Shown: one piece after another, positions 8,405 through 17,954 of the stretch
How the letters are laid out: each line of letters opens with the position of its first letter
Position numbering within the stretch: the first letter of the stretch is position 1
Origin: Flavobacterium aquariorum
GTDB lineage: Bacteria; Bacteroidota; Bacteroidia; Flavobacteriales; Flavobacteriaceae
DNA: 64,000 nt
Assembly: GCF_003254745.1 (NCBI RefSeq)
Contig: NZ_QKXH01000001.1
Coordinates: forward strand, 124,001-188,000
Reading direction: 5' to 3'
Notes under the pieces: generated by a model
What the model was told of the DNA's origin: nothing
Database searches by the model: none
Seen by the model: only the letters and a program-made list of their open reading frames with translations
Position numbers and translations under genes: made by a program

Positions 8405-10087
8405 ATGTTCAAAAAACATTTTAAATATATTCCTTTTTTGTTTCTGCTTTTTTTTATCAGTTGTGCCAAAAGAGGTGCCATTACTGGTGGTGCGAAAGAC
8501 ACGATTGCACCAACATTAAAATATAGTTTTCCTGAAAATTATTCGGTTAAATTTCAAGGCAATAAAATCAAACTTGTTTTTGACGAAAATATCAAGCTTA
8601 AAAACCTGAACAAGCAGTTGATTATTTCGCCTCCAATGAAGAATGAACCGTTGATCACTCCAACGACTGCAACAAAAGTATTGACTATCACTATAAATGA
8701 TACGCTACAACCCAATACCACATATAGCCTGAATTTCGGGCAAAGTATTGCCGATAATAACGAAGGTAATCCATTCAACCAATTTAAATATGTGTTTTCT
8801 ACAGGAGATTATATCGATTCTTTGGCACTTGGCGGAAGAGTAAAAGATGCTTATGATAAAGAGGTTGCTTCTTTTGTTTCTATTATGCTTTATGAAGCGA
8901 ATGAAAAATTTAACGATTCTACCGTTTATAAAGAGAATCCCCGATATATTACCAATACTTTGGACAGTTTGAAAACATTTCGATTGGAGAATTTGAAAGC
9001 GGGAAAATATCATTTGGTTGCTATGAAAGACAACAATAGCAACAATAAATTCAATCCCAAATCGGATCGAATTGGATTTAGCAAGCAAATTGTAACGATT
9101 CCGAATGATACCGTTTTTGAATTAGAATTATTTAAGGAAGTATTGCCTTTTAAAGCACTTAAACCAAGCCAAGCTTCTGGAAATAGATTAATTGTGGGTT
9201 ATGAGGGCAATCCGAAAAGCAATGGCGAAATGGCCAAAATCACTCTGAAGAACAATGGTGAATCAGTGCCCTCAATAGTTACAAAAATAGAGAAAAAAGA
9301 CTCTTTACAAGTTTGGTACAAACCTTTGAAAGTGGATTCGCTTTCGCTAAATATTATAAAAGACAAGTACCAAAAAGACTTTACTTTTAAAATCAAAAAT
9401 CAAAAAAGTGACACTTTGAGTATTAAGGCTATTCAGTCAGGTGTTTTGAATTTTAGAGATCGATTTACTTTGGAATCCAGTACTCCTTTGGTTAATTTTG
9501 ACAAATCAAAAATGAAACTTGTTGACAAAGACTCGACTGCCGTCGCATTTACTACAGCTTACGATGAATACACCCAACAGTTATTTATCGATTTTAAAAT
9601 AGAAGAAGCCCAGAAATACAATTTAAAATTGATGCCTGGCGCCGTTACCGATTTTTTTGAAAAAACAAATGATACCTTATCGTTTAGCACAAGTACAAAG
9701 AACCTTGCTGACTATGGAAATATTATTATGAATCTGAAAAATGTAAAACGTTTTCCAATTATTATTGAATTGACAAATGAAAAAGGAGACGTTGTTAAAG
9801 CCAGCGAATACACTGATAGTAAAACCCAAATCGAATTCAATTTACTAGAGCCGAGTGCTTACACGGTTAGAGCGATTTATGACGACAATAAAAACAAGGA
9901 ATGGGATACTGGAAACTATCTTGAAAAACGACAAGCTGAAGAAGTAATATATTCCTCTAAGGAAATAAACCTTCATGCTAATTTTGATTGGGAAGAGACT
10001 TTTGACTTAAGCCTTCCATATGTTCCTGAACCCAAGAAGAAAAATCCAAAAGACAAAGAAAAAGGCAAAAAAAGCAGCTCATTTTAA
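8405..10087 (+). CDS. Ig-like domain lipoprotein
   Basis: The 560-aa protein starts with a lipoprotein signal peptide: a Lys-rich start, the hydrophobic segment FLFLLFFI, then SCAKRGAITGG with the lipobox Cys at about residue 20. After cleavage it should sit on a membrane facing the periplasm or cell surface. Residues ~35-140 (APTLKYSFPENYSVKF through YSLNFGQSIADNNEGNP) form the bacterial Ig-like domain of the SbsA type. Later beta-rich repeats follow and the tail is Lys-rich. Its stop overlaps the convergent nitrilase gene by 9 bases. The family is widely conserved in Flavobacteriia; its function is not known. Confidence 0.85.
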   Translation: MFKKHFKYIPFLFLLFFISCAKRGAITGGAKDTIAPTLKYSFPENYSVKFQGNKIKLVFDENIKLKNLNKQLIISPPMKNEPLITPTTATKVLTITINDTLQPNTTYSLNFGQSIADNNEGNPFNQFKYVFSTGDYIDSLALGGRVKDAYDKEVASFVSIMLYEANEKFNDSTVYKENPRYITNTLDSLKTFRLENLKAGKYHLVAMKDNNSNNKFNPKSDRIGFSKQIVTIPNDTVFELELFKEVLPFKALKPSQASGNRLIVGYEGNPKSNGEMAKITLKNNGESVPSIVTKIEKKDSLQVWYKPLKVDSLSLNIIKDKYQKDFTFKIKNQKSDTLSIKAIQSGVLNFRDRFTLESSTPLVNFDKSKMKLVDKDSTAVAFTTAYDEYTQQLFIDFKIEEAQKYNLKLMPGAVTDFFEKTNDTLSFSTSTKNLADYGNIIMNLKNVKRFPIIIELTNEKGDVVKASEYTDSKTQIEFNLLEPSAYTVRAIYDDNKNKEWDTGNYLEKRQAEEVIYSSKEINLHANFDWEETFDLSLPYVPEPKKKNPKDKEKGKKSSSF

Positions 10088-10843
10088 CACAAAAGAATCC
10101 TGATCACTTAAAAAATTAAACTTTTTTCTGGCCAAGAGCAGCTCGGCTTTATTTAATTCGACAATAAAAACCCCTTTTGTCTCAATAGGTTCCATAATGT
10201 AATCTCCCAAGAAATTGACCACTTGGGAATGTCCATTATATTGAAAATTGTTATTATCTTCCCCTATTCTATTGACTCCAATGGTATAACTCATGTTTTC
10301 TATGGCACGTGCTTTGAGCAAAGTATCCCAAGCGTTTATCCTCGCTATTGGCCAATTGGCGACATAAATCAATATATCATATTCCTCTACATTTCTGGAA
10401 AAAACAGGAAAACGCAAATCATAACAAATCAACGGGCAAATTTTCCATCCTTTATATTCAATAATTTTTTTTTTGCTTCCTCCTATATAAACTTCATCTT
10501 CTCCAGCCAACGTAAACAAATGCCTTTTATCATAAAACTGCATTTCGCCTGAAGGGAAAATAAAGACCAATCGATTATAGAAATTATCATTTTCAGTGAT
10601 TACCAGACTTCCGGTGATCGCCAAGTTTTTGGCTTCTGCCAAGTTTTTTAACCAGGTTATTGTTTCACCTTGCATCGTTTCGGCAACATCACTGGGCTGC
10701 ATCGTAAATCCCGAAGTAAACATTTCTGGAAGAACAATCAAATCAACACTTTCGGAAATGGCATTGATTTTTTCTCCGAGTTTTTTTCTGTTTTTTTCCG
10801 GATTTTCCCAGAATAATGATGATTGGATGAGTGCGATTTTCAT
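10079..10843 (-). CDS. Nitrilase-family amidohydrolase (omega-amidase-like)
   Basis: This 254-aa protein belongs to the carbon-nitrogen hydrolase superfamily and has the full catalytic triad: Glu40 (VLPEMFTSGF), Lys106 (FYDKRHLF) and Cys140 (LICYDLRFP). The sequence around the triad is typical of the YafV/omega-amidase branch, which deaminates alpha-ketoglutaramate and similar omega-amides, so the protein probably takes part in metabolite repair. There is no signal peptide, so it is cytosolic. The 3' end overlaps the convergent Ig-like gene by 9 bases. Confidence 0.88.
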   Translation of the reverse strand: MKIALIQSSLFWENPEKNRKKLGEKINAISESVDLIVLPEMFTSGFTMQPSDVAETMQGETITWLKNLAEAKNLAITGSLVITENDNFYNRLVFIFPSGEMQFYDKRHLFTLAGEDEVYIGGSKKKIIEYKGWKICPLICYDLRFPVFSRNVEEYDILIYVANWPIARINAWDTLLKARAIENMSYTIGVNRIGEDNNNFQYNGHSQVVNFLGDYIMEPIETKGVFIVELNKAELLLARKKFNFLSDQDSFVLK

Positions 10844-10921
10844 ATCCTAAAATTACTAAAAAAAATGGTACACAGATAACACCTATAAAACTGATTTTTA
10901 CAGATCCTCATTTTATCGCAT

Positions 10922-10952
10922 AAAAAAACGTCCCAATTTCTCAGGACGTTTT
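10922..10952 (-). terminator. Intrinsic terminator of the sdh operon
   Basis: A 9-bp perfect stem, AAAACGTCC with GGACGTTTT, has a 10-nt loop. Read on the minus strand it ends in a T run. It lies 33 bases beyond the sdhB stop. Confidence 0.85.
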
Positions 10953-10984
10953 ACTTTTGGCTATTGCCTTTTGCCTAGAGGCTA

Positions 10985-11746
10985 TTATTTCAAACTTGCA
11001 GAAAGGTATTCTCTGTTCATACGGGCAATGTTTTCAAGGGAAATCCCTTTTGGACATTCAATTTCGCAAGCTCCAGTATTAGTACAGTTACCAAAACCTT
11101 CTTCGTCCATTTGACGCACCATGTTCAATACACGGTTTGTAGCCTCCACTTTTCCTTGCGGTAACAATGCATATTGTGAAACTTTTGCTCCAACAAATAA
11201 CATTGCAGAACCATTTTTACAAGTAGCCACACATGCACCACAACCGATACAAGCAGCTGCTTCAAAAGCTTTGTCAGCATCGTCTTTGGGAACTGGAATG
11301 GTATTGGCATCGATAGTATTTCCAGAAGTGTTCACTGAAACGAATCCTCCCGCTTGCTGAATTCTGTCAAATGCTGTTCTGTCCACAATTAAGTCTTTAA
11401 TCACTGGGAAAGCAACACTTCTCCATGGCTCAACTACAATAGTATCCCCGTCATTGAACATTCTCATATGTAATTGACAAGTAGTGATCCCAGTATCTGG
11501 TCCGTGTGCACGTCCATTGATATACAAAGAACACATTCCACAAATTCCCTCACGACAGTCGTGATCAAATGCGATTGGTTCTTTTCTTTCATTTACTAAT
11601 TGTTCATTCAATTGGTCTAACATTTCCAAAAATGAACTAGCCGTAGAGACATCGTTCAATTTGTATGTTTCCATTTTTCCTTTTTCTTTGGAGTTTTTTT
11701 GACGCCAAATTTGAAGGCTTATGTTGATATTTTTTGCTGCGCTCAT
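10985..11746 (-). CDS. sdhB: Succinate dehydrogenase/fumarate reductase iron-sulfur subunit
   Basis: SdhB carries electrons from the flavoprotein to the membrane subunit of complex II. The 253-aa protein has the plant-ferredoxin-type [2Fe-2S] Cys set in CREGICGMC (Cys64, 69, 72). Its C-terminal half has two further Cys-rich motifs, [17 protein letters not shown] and [15 protein letters not shown], which hold the [4Fe-4S] and [3Fe-4S] clusters. It is the last gene of the sdhC-sdhA-sdhB transcript, 7 bases after sdhA, and is followed by a clear terminator. Confidence 0.96.
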   Translation of the reverse strand: MSAAKNINISLQIWRQKNSKEKGKMETYKLNDVSTASSFLEMLDQLNEQLVNERKEPIAFDHDCREGICGMCSLYINGRAHGPDTGITTCQLHMRMFNDGDTIVVEPWRSVAFPVIKDLIVDRTAFDRIQQAGGFVSVNTSGNTIDANTIPVPKDDADKAFEAAACIGCGACVATCKNGSAMLFVGAKVSQYALLPQGKVEATNRVLNMVRQMDEEGFGNCTNTGACEIECPKGISLENIARMNREYLSASLK

Positions 11747-11753
11747 AATTTTT

Positions 11754-13763
11754 TTATTTGTAATTTCTTGCGGCTATTTTAATAAACTCGTATTTCAATT
11801 CTTCTTTGTGAAGTTCCGATTTTGTAACATCGTACCCTTTGTTTTCCCAAGCTCCTACAAAAGAGAAGTTTTCGTCATCACGAAGCGTTTCTCCTTCAGA
11901 ATCCTGATACTCTTCACGAAAGTGACCACCACAAGATTCTTTACGTTGCAAAGCATCCATAGCCATCAATTGTCCTAATTCGATGAAATCGGCAACACGA
12001 AGTGCTTTTTCCAATTCAGGATTCAATTCATCTGCACTGCCTGGAACATAAACATCTTTGAAGAATTCTTCTTTTAAAGCTGCGATTTCTGATATAGCCT
12101 CTGTTAAACCTTTCTCATTACGCCCCATTCCAACTTTATTCCACATAATCAAACCTAAACGTTTGTGGAAATGATCCACAGTTTTTGATCCATTATTAGA
12201 CAAGAATTTGTTGATTTGCTCTTTTACACTATTTTCAGCAGCTACAAATTCTGGCAAATCTGTAGAGATTTTTCCAGTACGAATATCATCTGCCAAATAA
12301 TTAGAAACGGTGTAAGGCAATACAAAATATCCATCAGCTAAACCTTGCATCAAAGCTGAAGCTCCCAAACGGTTCGCTCCATGGTCAGAGAAGTTAGCCT
12401 CTCCTGCAACGAAACAACCTGGAATAGTAGATTGTAAGTTATAATCAACCCAAACTCCACCCATTGTGTAGTGAACCGCAGGATAAATTTTCATTGGAGT
12501 TTCATAAGGGTTCTCATCCGTTATTTTTTGGTACATAGTAAACAAGTTACCATATTTTTCTTCCAACCATTTTTTTCCTAATGTAAGTATTTCTTCTTGA
12601 GAAGGATTGTGATTTCCTTTTGCGTAAGCCGTTTGTTTTCCTTTAGATTGAATCTCTGTAGCGAAATCCAAATAAACTCCTTCGTTGGTGTCATTAGCCT
12701 CAATTCCGCGACCTTCGTCACAAACTTCTTTTCCTGCTCTTGAAGCAACATCACGAGGAACTAAATTTCCAAATGCTGGATATTTTCTTTCTAAGTAGTA
12801 ATCTCTATCTTCTTCAGCAATTTGAACTGGTTTTAATTTCCCTGCTCTAATAGCTTCCGCATCTTCCTTTTTCTTTGGAACCCAAATACGTCCAGAGTTT
12901 CTTAAAGACTCGGACATCAACGTCAATTTCGATTGATTGGTTCCGTGAACTGGAATACATGTTGGGTGAATTTGTACGTAACACGGATTTGCGAACAAAG
13001 CACCTTGCTTGTGAATTTTCCAACCAGCAGTTACATTCGATCCCATTGCGTTTGTAGAAAGAAAATAAACATTTCCGTATCCACCAGTTGCAATAATCAC
13101 GGCGTGAGCAGAGTGTCTTTCTAATTCTCCAGTAATCAAATTACGGGCAATGATTCCACGAGCTTTTCCGTCAACCTTTACCAATTCCAACATTTCGTGA
13201 CGGTTGTACATATCGACTTTCCCTAAACCGATTTGTCTCGATAAAGAAGAATAAGCTCCTAACAATAACTGTTGTCCAGTTTGTCCTGCAGCATAAAACG
13301 TACGTTGTACTTGTGTACCACCAAAAGAACGGTTATCCAACATTCCACCGTAATCACGTGCAAAAGGAACTCCCTGAGCTACACATTGATCAATGATGTT
13401 TCCGGAAACTTCAGCTAAACGGTGAACGTTTGCTTCACGTGCTCTATAATCTCCCCCTTTGATAGTGTCATAAAACAAGCGGAAAGTACTATCTCCGTCA
13501 TTTTGATAATTTTTTGCAGCATTGATCCCCCCTTGTGCAGCGATAGAGTGCGCACGACGCGGAGAATCCTGGTAACAAAATGCTTTTACATTATAGCCCA
13601 TTTCGGCAAAAGATGCCGCAGCCGAAGCTCCAGCTAATCCTGTCCCTACTACGATAATATCTATTTTTGGTCGGTTGTTTGGTGCAACTAACTTTAAGTG
13701 ATCTTTATAATCAGTCCATTTTTGTGAAATGTGACCTTCTGGTATTTTAGAATCTAGTTTCAT
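11754..13763 (-). CDS. sdhA: Succinate dehydrogenase/fumarate reductase flavoprotein subunit
   Basis: SdhA oxidises succinate to fumarate in the TCA cycle. The 669-aa protein has the FAD-binding [10 protein letters not shown] near residues 40-49. It also has the covalent-FAD histidine at about residue 72 in [15 protein letters not shown], and the substrate-site regions HPTC and the later [12 protein letters not shown] and [15 protein letters not shown]. Its length of ~670 residues fits the class B, menaquinone-linked complex II of Bacteroidota rather than the ~590-aa proteobacterial enzyme. It is the middle gene of the operon, 102 bases after sdhC. Confidence 0.96.
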   Translation of the reverse strand: MKLDSKIPEGHISQKWTDYKDHLKLVAPNNRPKIDIIVVGTGLAGASAAASFAEMGYNVKAFCYQDSPRRAHSIAAQGGINAAKNYQNDGDSTFRLFYDTIKGGDYRAREANVHRLAEVSGNIIDQCVAQGVPFARDYGGMLDNRSFGGTQVQRTFYAAGQTGQQLLLGAYSSLSRQIGLGKVDMYNRHEMLELVKVDGKARGIIARNLITGELERHSAHAVIIATGGYGNVYFLSTNAMGSNVTAGWKIHKQGALFANPCYVQIHPTCIPVHGTNQSKLTLMSESLRNSGRIWVPKKKEDAEAIRAGKLKPVQIAEEDRDYYLERKYPAFGNLVPRDVASRAGKEVCDEGRGIEANDTNEGVYLDFATEIQSKGKQTAYAKGNHNPSQEEILTLGKKWLEEKYGNLFTMYQKITDENPYETPMKIYPAVHYTMGGVWVDYNLQSTIPGCFVAGEANFSDHGANRLGASALMQGLADGYFVLPYTVSNYLADDIRTGKISTDLPEFVAAENSVKEQINKFLSNNGSKTVDHFHKRLGLIMWNKVGMGRNEKGLTEAISEIAALKEEFFKDVYVPGSADELNPELEKALRVADFIELGQLMAMDALQRKESCGGHFREEYQDSEGETLRDDENFSFVGAWENKGYDVTKSELHKEELKYEFIKIAARNYK

Positions 13764-13865
13764 AAGTTGATCTTTATTTTTTTTAATCGGTCTTATGTAA
13801 TTCGCATAACAAGTCTAATTTTAGAAAATCAGATTAAAGTATGCTCATTTCATTATAGATTGATA

Positions 13866-14531
13866 TTAATTATTAAAATGATGAAATAGCGCAATAAAAA
13901 TAAATCCAAAAGGAACTATAATTGCAAATGCATAACAAATTTTATGCAATGACTTTCCTATTTTATTGTCGAATCCAACTGATTGTAAAGAAGATGTGAA
14001 ACCATGCCAAAGGTGTAATGCCAATAAAATGAAAGCAACACTATACAATCCTGTACGAACTGGACTTTCAAACTTAGCCACCAATTCAGGATAATATCTA
14101 GTTTCATCAATAACATTTGACTCCACATATTTGTAAATCATTTCGTGAACCCAAAAATCATAAAAATGTAATCCTAAGAATGCCAACACTACCAAACCTG
14201 AAATAATCATATTTCTGGATGCCCAAGATGCATTTGCAGCACCATCGTACTTTACATAGGCAACAGGCCTGGCATTTCTATTTTTCAACTCCAATACAAA
14301 TCCCATAACGAAGTGAAAAACAACACCTGCAACCAAAATAGGTTGCATTACAAATTGGATTAACGGATTGTAACCCATAAAATGTGACATCGCATTAAAT
14401 GAATCGGCACTAAAAACCGAAACGAAATTAATAAAGAAGTGCAGCGATAGAAACATAATCAAAAAAAGTCCTGAAAGCGCCATAGCTACTTTTTTAGCTA
14501 TAGACGACTTCAATATTGCAGATTTTGCCAT
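13866..14531 (-). CDS. sdhC: Succinate dehydrogenase cytochrome b subunit
   Basis: This 221-aa membrane subunit anchors complex II and passes electrons to menaquinone. It has five hydrophobic segments with His residues suitable for two haems: HFFINF, FHFVMGF, LHFYDFWVH and LHLWHGF. A single fused subunit with five helices is the class B arrangement, as in Bacillus and Bacteroides. I chose the ATG at 14531 (MAKSAILKSS). The longer frame from 14570 adds a Lys/Tyr/Ile-rich leader that overlaps the promoter region. It is the first gene of sdhCAB. Confidence 0.92.
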   Translation of the reverse strand: MAKSAILKSSIAKKVAMALSGLFLIMFLSLHFFINFVSVFSADSFNAMSHFMGYNPLIQFVMQPILVAGVVFHFVMGFVLELKNRNARPVAYVKYDGAANASWASRNMIISGLVVLAFLGLHFYDFWVHEMIYKYVESNVIDETRYYPELVAKFESPVRTGLYSVAFILLALHLWHGFTSSLQSVGFDNKIGKSLHKICYAFAIIVPFGFIFIALFHHFNN

Positions 14532-14567
14532 AATGATATAAATATTATATTTTTTTAAAAAGTCGAA

Positions 14568-14598
14568 CAAATTTAGGTTAATTAGGAAAGAATAACAA
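14568..14598 (-). promoter_or_regulatory. Promoter of sdhCAB
   Basis: On the minus strand a TTG (14596-14598) and TAAATTTG (14568-14575) are separated by 20 bases. This matches the Bacteroidota -33/-7 consensus TTG-N19-20-TAnnTTTG. It lies about 37 bases upstream of the chosen sdhC ATG. Confidence 0.6.
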
Positions 14599-14879
14599 CC
14601 AAATATGCAATTTTGCTGTGCTATTTATAATGATTTTAAAGTACTTAAAAAATACGTACAAACTACGTATAAAAATACGTAGTCTTAAGACGTTTTTCTA
14701 CATGGACTTACATAACAAGCCTTTAACAATTGTTAAAGTCAAAAAAACCATTAAAATTACAGACCCAATTATATTTTATTGCCAAAAGTTAAAAAAACTA
14801 ACAATATTATAATCCAAAACAAGGTTTACGTATTATTCCCTAAAAATTAAAGATTAGCGATTTTATAGCCTTTAAAACA

Positions 14880-14909
14880 TTGTATTTCCCCGAAGCAATT
14901 TTAACTTTA
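14880..14909 (+). promoter_or_regulatory. Promoter of mvaS
   Basis: TTG (14880-14882), a 19-base spacer and TAACTTTA (14902-14909) match the Bacteroidota promoter with one mismatch in the -7 box. The mvaS ATG lies 18 bases downstream. Confidence 0.55.
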
Positions 14910-14927
14910 CAACTTTAAATTTTATTC

Positions 14928-16289
14928 ATGAAAACTGGAATTGACGCTATTGCATTTGATGTTGCCAAATTACATTTACCCATAAAAACATTAGCCTTAG
15001 CTAGAAATATAGAACCCGAAAAACTCGAAAAAGGGTTAGGATTATTAAAGATGACATTGCCGGATACCCATCAAGATACAGTAGTATTTGGTGCCAACGC
15101 TCTGACAAAACTAATACTGGACAACGACATCATGTTAGATGAAATTGCTCGAATATATGTTGGAACCGAAAGCGGGATCGACAGTTCAAAACCCATAAGT
15201 TCTTTCTTGATTTCTCTAATGGAACAAAAGTTCGGAGAGGACTCTTTATCCGAATGTGATGTTGTGGATTTTACTTTTGCTTGTATTGGCGGCGTAGATG
15301 CTCTCCAAAACTGCCTTGATTTTGTTCAACTCAATCCAAGCAAAAAAGCAATTGTTGTCACAACCGATTTTGCTAAATACGACTTGAATTCAACTGGAGA
15401 ATATACTCAAGGAGCTGGCGCAGTTGCCATGTTGATTACTTCAAATCCAAGAATTATAACTTTTGAGAATCATTGGGGAGTAAGCACAAAAGGAGTTTTT
15501 GATTTCTTCAAACCTTACAGAACGATTTCAAAACAGGAAATCACCGGGAACGCAAACAACGATTCCTGGTTTGATAATTTAGAAAGTGAAATTGAAATCC
15601 ACAAAGATCAACCTGTTTTTGACGGTCAGTATTCAAATCAATGCTATATGGACAGGACAAAAGCAGCTTATTTCTCTTTTAGAAAAATAAAAAACACTTC
15701 CGAAACGGTTTACAACAACTGGACAAGCATTGTCATGCATTTGCCTTATGCATTTCAAGGCCGAAGAATGCTTTCTGAAATATATGCTCTGGACGCTTCA
15801 ACTGCAATTCTTTCCGGAGAAGAAACTGCTTCGGAATACCAGAATAAATTAAAAGAAATCAGTAAATCCGAAGATTACAAAACATTTGTTTCTCAAAAAT
15901 TACAGCCAGCAGAATTAGCATCTTCTTTAATTGGAAACTTATATACTGGCTCCATTTTTATGGGACTACTTTCTACTCTGGCTCATTTCTATGATACTAA
16001 AAAAGAAATCTCAAACGAAAAATTCGGTTTTCTAGCCTACGGAAGCGGATCTAAATCTAAGGTTTTTGAAGGCACCATTCAACCCGATTGGAAATCGGCA
16101 CTTGCGAATGTTGCGCTTTTTGAAACATTGGAAAAAAGTTTTGAAATTGATTTTGAAACTTATGAAAAACTACACAAAAAGGAACAAAAACAAAGCATCC
16201 AGGAACCTAAAAACGAATGGATTTTGGACAGAATAGAAACTGAAACTCCAAATTTAGTCGGAGCCCGTTATTACAAATGGGTTGATTAA
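14928..16289 (+). CDS. mvaS: Hydroxymethylglutaryl-CoA synthase
   Basis: MvaS condenses acetoacetyl-CoA and acetyl-CoA to HMG-CoA, the first committed step of the mevalonate route to isoprenoids. The 453-aa protein has the thiolase-fold catalytic triad: Glu81 (VGTESGID), Cys119 (TFACIGG) and His271 (MHLPYAFQGRRM). It also has the family motif FDGQYSNQCY. Use of the mevalonate pathway is usual in Flavobacteriaceae. It stands alone between divergent sdh and the convergent ScfR-like regulator. Other mevalonate genes are not in the window. Confidence 0.93.
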   Translation: MKTGIDAIAFDVAKLHLPIKTLALARNIEPEKLEKGLGLLKMTLPDTHQDTVVFGANALTKLILDNDIMLDEIARIYVGTESGIDSSKPISSFLISLMEQKFGEDSLSECDVVDFTFACIGGVDALQNCLDFVQLNPSKKAIVVTTDFAKYDLNSTGEYTQGAGAVAMLITSNPRIITFENHWGVSTKGVFDFFKPYRTISKQEITGNANNDSWFDNLESEIEIHKDQPVFDGQYSNQCYMDRTKAAYFSFRKIKNTSETVYNNWTSIVMHLPYAFQGRRMLSEIYALDASTAILSGEETASEYQNKLKEISKSEDYKTFVSQKLQPAELASSLIGNLYTGSIFMGLLSTLAHFYDTKKEISNEKFGFLAYGSGSKSKVFEGTIQPDWKSALANVALFETLEKSFEIDFETYEKLHKKEQKQSIQEPKNEWILDRIETETPNLVGARYYKWVD

Positions 16290-16307
16290 TACCGATATTG
16301 ACAATAC

Positions 16308-16349
16308 AAAAAGAGCCACGAAAGATATAAATCCATTCGTGGCTCTTTT
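16308..16349. terminator. Bidirectional terminator, mvaS / ScfR-like regulator
   Basis: A near-perfect inverted repeat, AAAAGAGCCACGAA and TTCGTGGCTCTTTT, with A/T runs on both sides lies between two convergent genes. It can end both transcripts. Confidence 0.88.
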
Positions 16350-16352
16350 GCT

Positions 16353-17834
16353 TTAACTAAACTTAGCTAAATATTCTTGAACTGTCGCGTCAGTCTTTTC
16401 ATTTCTAAGTTTTTGTTCCAAATGAATTGACGGTGAGGCTCTCTCCAAACAATTTTGCACCGAGCAAGTTTCACAAGTCACACCAACTAATTGTCTTTGC
16501 ACCGAATTTCCTTCGATAAACTTAAATTTCTTCTTAATAGAAGGCGTTATCAAAATTCCAACCGAAATACTTCTCAAACAATTTTTCTTGAAAGGATCCG
16601 GAGTAGCGGATGAAAAAACAAGATATTCATTATTACTGTTTTCATAACGTGAAATCTGCGCGTCAAAAAAGTGTTCTTTCTTTTGTTTCAAAGACTCCAC
16701 AATTGTTTTTATGGAAACCCATCTTCTGCAATAATGCTCATTCATTTCGTTGGCATGTGGTTCCTGTTGATTGGTAATATGTAATTCTTTTTTTATTTGA
16801 TAAGTGTCCGTGCCAATTTCATGAGACAAACGAAGGAAAAAGAGGTTCTTTATCTGAAAATCCTTGGGCAGAATATTGGTCAGTCGCTGATAAAATGACT
16901 CTGGCGAAACCGTAAATTTATTCATCAACTGAATCATCTCTTGAGGTTTTGGATCTGTTTTTGACAAAAATAAATTCAACTCATTTATCAATCGTTCTCT
17001 AGGAATAAGTAATGCTCCTGCAAAATAAGAAGCGTAAAAATTATTAAGAACCTGATCAAAATTATCAAACTTGATCCAGCTAAAAGTATACAGTCTTTCT
17101 TTGATTTCAAGAAAATTATAGGCAATTTCTTTAGCCAAAATAAATGCTTTTTGAGAATAATCTATACCAACCGAAAGCAGTAATGTCTTGCTTTTTGGCA
17201 CAAAAATAGACCTCAAATCACCCAACTCTTCTTGTTCCGAAAAAACAATTTCTTTTATACTGTAGCCATATTCTTCAATCAATATCGCAGACAATTCATC
17301 AATCGAAATTGTGGTTTCTCCATCAATATGAAAGGCTTTGCAAAACAACAGCACTTTTTCCTCAAGCTCTTCAAAGTAATTATTATGTGCTTCTTGATAA
17401 GAACGCAAGGAGGCCAAGAAGAAACTTTCTCGAGTTAAGTTATAATGCTGAGCAATTTCAATAATGGTACTGATAAAGGCATTGACCTTGGCAGGAGCAT
17501 TGGCTATAATATCAATTAAATCTGCCTCTTGAATTCCAAAAAGATCCAACGGAATCTCCTTCAAAATTCCCGATTTTAATATTTCTCCAATCGGTGCCAG
17601 ATTATTGTCGAGTTTTAAAGACACCATATGATCATAGGTGACATCCAATTTCTCTGCCAAAAGGATAATTTTTTCCGTTTTAGGATATTTTTTTCCCTTT
17701 TCTATCTCGTTCAAATACGATTTAGACAGCTCCGTGATTTTGGCCAAACCAAATAATGACAAATTTTTATTTGTTCGAGCCTGCTTGAGTTTAAGCCCGA
17801 AAATCAATTTGATATAATCTTTTTCCATGTTCAT
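16353..17834 (-). CDS. XRE-family regulator with IrrE-like and ScfR C-terminal domains
   Basis: This 493-aa protein begins with a Cro/C1-type helix-turn-helix (about residues 8-65, including LSLFGLAKITELSKSYLNEIEKG). The middle resembles an IrrE/ImmA-like region but lacks an obvious HExxH. The C-terminal third ends in the Cys cluster CETCSVQNCLERASPS, typical of short-chain fatty acyl regulators such as ScfR, RamB and PrpC-type. Those proteins sense acyl-CoA status and control glyoxylate-shunt or propionate genes. Divergence from aceB-aceA supports the same job here. ATG at 17828 is an alternative start two codons in. A TATCTTTG box at 17840-17847 lies so close upstream that the message may be nearly leaderless. 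Confidence 0.85.
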   Translation of the reverse strand: MNMEKDYIKLIFGLKLKQARTNKNLSLFGLAKITELSKSYLNEIEKGKKYPKTEKIILLAEKLDVTYDHMVSLKLDNNLAPIGEILKSGILKEIPLDLFGIQEADLIDIIANAPAKVNAFISTIIEIAQHYNLTRESFFLASLRSYQEAHNNYFEELEEKVLLFCKAFHIDGETTISIDELSAILIEEYGYSIKEIVFSEQEELGDLRSIFVPKSKTLLLSVGIDYSQKAFILAKEIAYNFLEIKERLYTFSWIKFDNFDQVLNNFYASYFAGALLIPRERLINELNLFLSKTDPKPQEMIQLMNKFTVSPESFYQRLTNILPKDFQIKNLFFLRLSHEIGTDTYQIKKELHITNQQEPHANEMNEHYCRRWVSIKTIVESLKQKKEHFFDAQISRYENSNNEYLVFSSATPDPFKKNCLRSISVGILITPSIKKKFKFIEGNSVQRQLVGVTCETCSVQNCLERASPSIHLEQKLRNEKTDATVQEYLAKFS

Positions 17835-17890
17835 AAAATCAAAGATAAACTAAAAAAAGAAAAACCTCAAAAAAAATATTTTTCATTTTT

Positions 17891-17904
17891 AGCGAACGTT
17901 CGCT
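17891..17904. promoter_or_regulatory. Perfect palindromic operator candidate
   Basis: AGCGAACGTTCGCT is a 14-bp perfect palindrome with no spacer, strikingly GC-rich for this AT-rich gap. It abuts the -33 TTG of the aceB promoter and lies 57 bases upstream of the divergent ScfR-like regulator. This is where such a regulator would bind. Binding itself is inferred. Confidence 0.6.
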
Positions 17905-17933
17905 TGTTTTTTAAAAAACTTTTTGTAGTATTG
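17904..17933 (+). promoter_or_regulatory. Promoter of aceB-aceA
   Basis: TTG (17904-17906), a 19-base spacer and TAGTATTG (17926-17933) match the Bacteroidota consensus with one mismatch. The aceB ATG is at 17955. The 14-bp palindrome ends at the first base of the -33 element. Confidence 0.6.
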
Positions 17934-17954
17934 CAGTATCAAAATGAACTAGTT

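Larger units (their letters stand above)
14532..14927. other. sdhC-mvaS divergent intergenic region with TACGTA cluster
   Basis: No convincing gene is present. Besides the two promoters it holds four TACGTA palindromes, at 14653, 14664, 14676 and 14827. Two of them form a 9-bp inverted repeat, ACTACGTAT and ATACGTAGT, around an A4 spacer (14662-14683). The first three are spaced 11 and 12 bases apart, so they lie on one face of the helix. This could be an operator, but no regulator is linked to it here. Confidence 0.45.

Noticed and set aside
14618..14812. 64-aa ORF in the sdhC-mvaS gap
   Set aside because: Lys/Ile-rich frame with no ribosome site or motif; it overlaps the TACGTA cluster and is probably chance in AT-rich DNA.
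17904..17954. 17-residue N-terminal extension of malate synthase from a TTG
   Set aside because: The TTG belongs to the promoter -33 element and the extension covers the -7 box.
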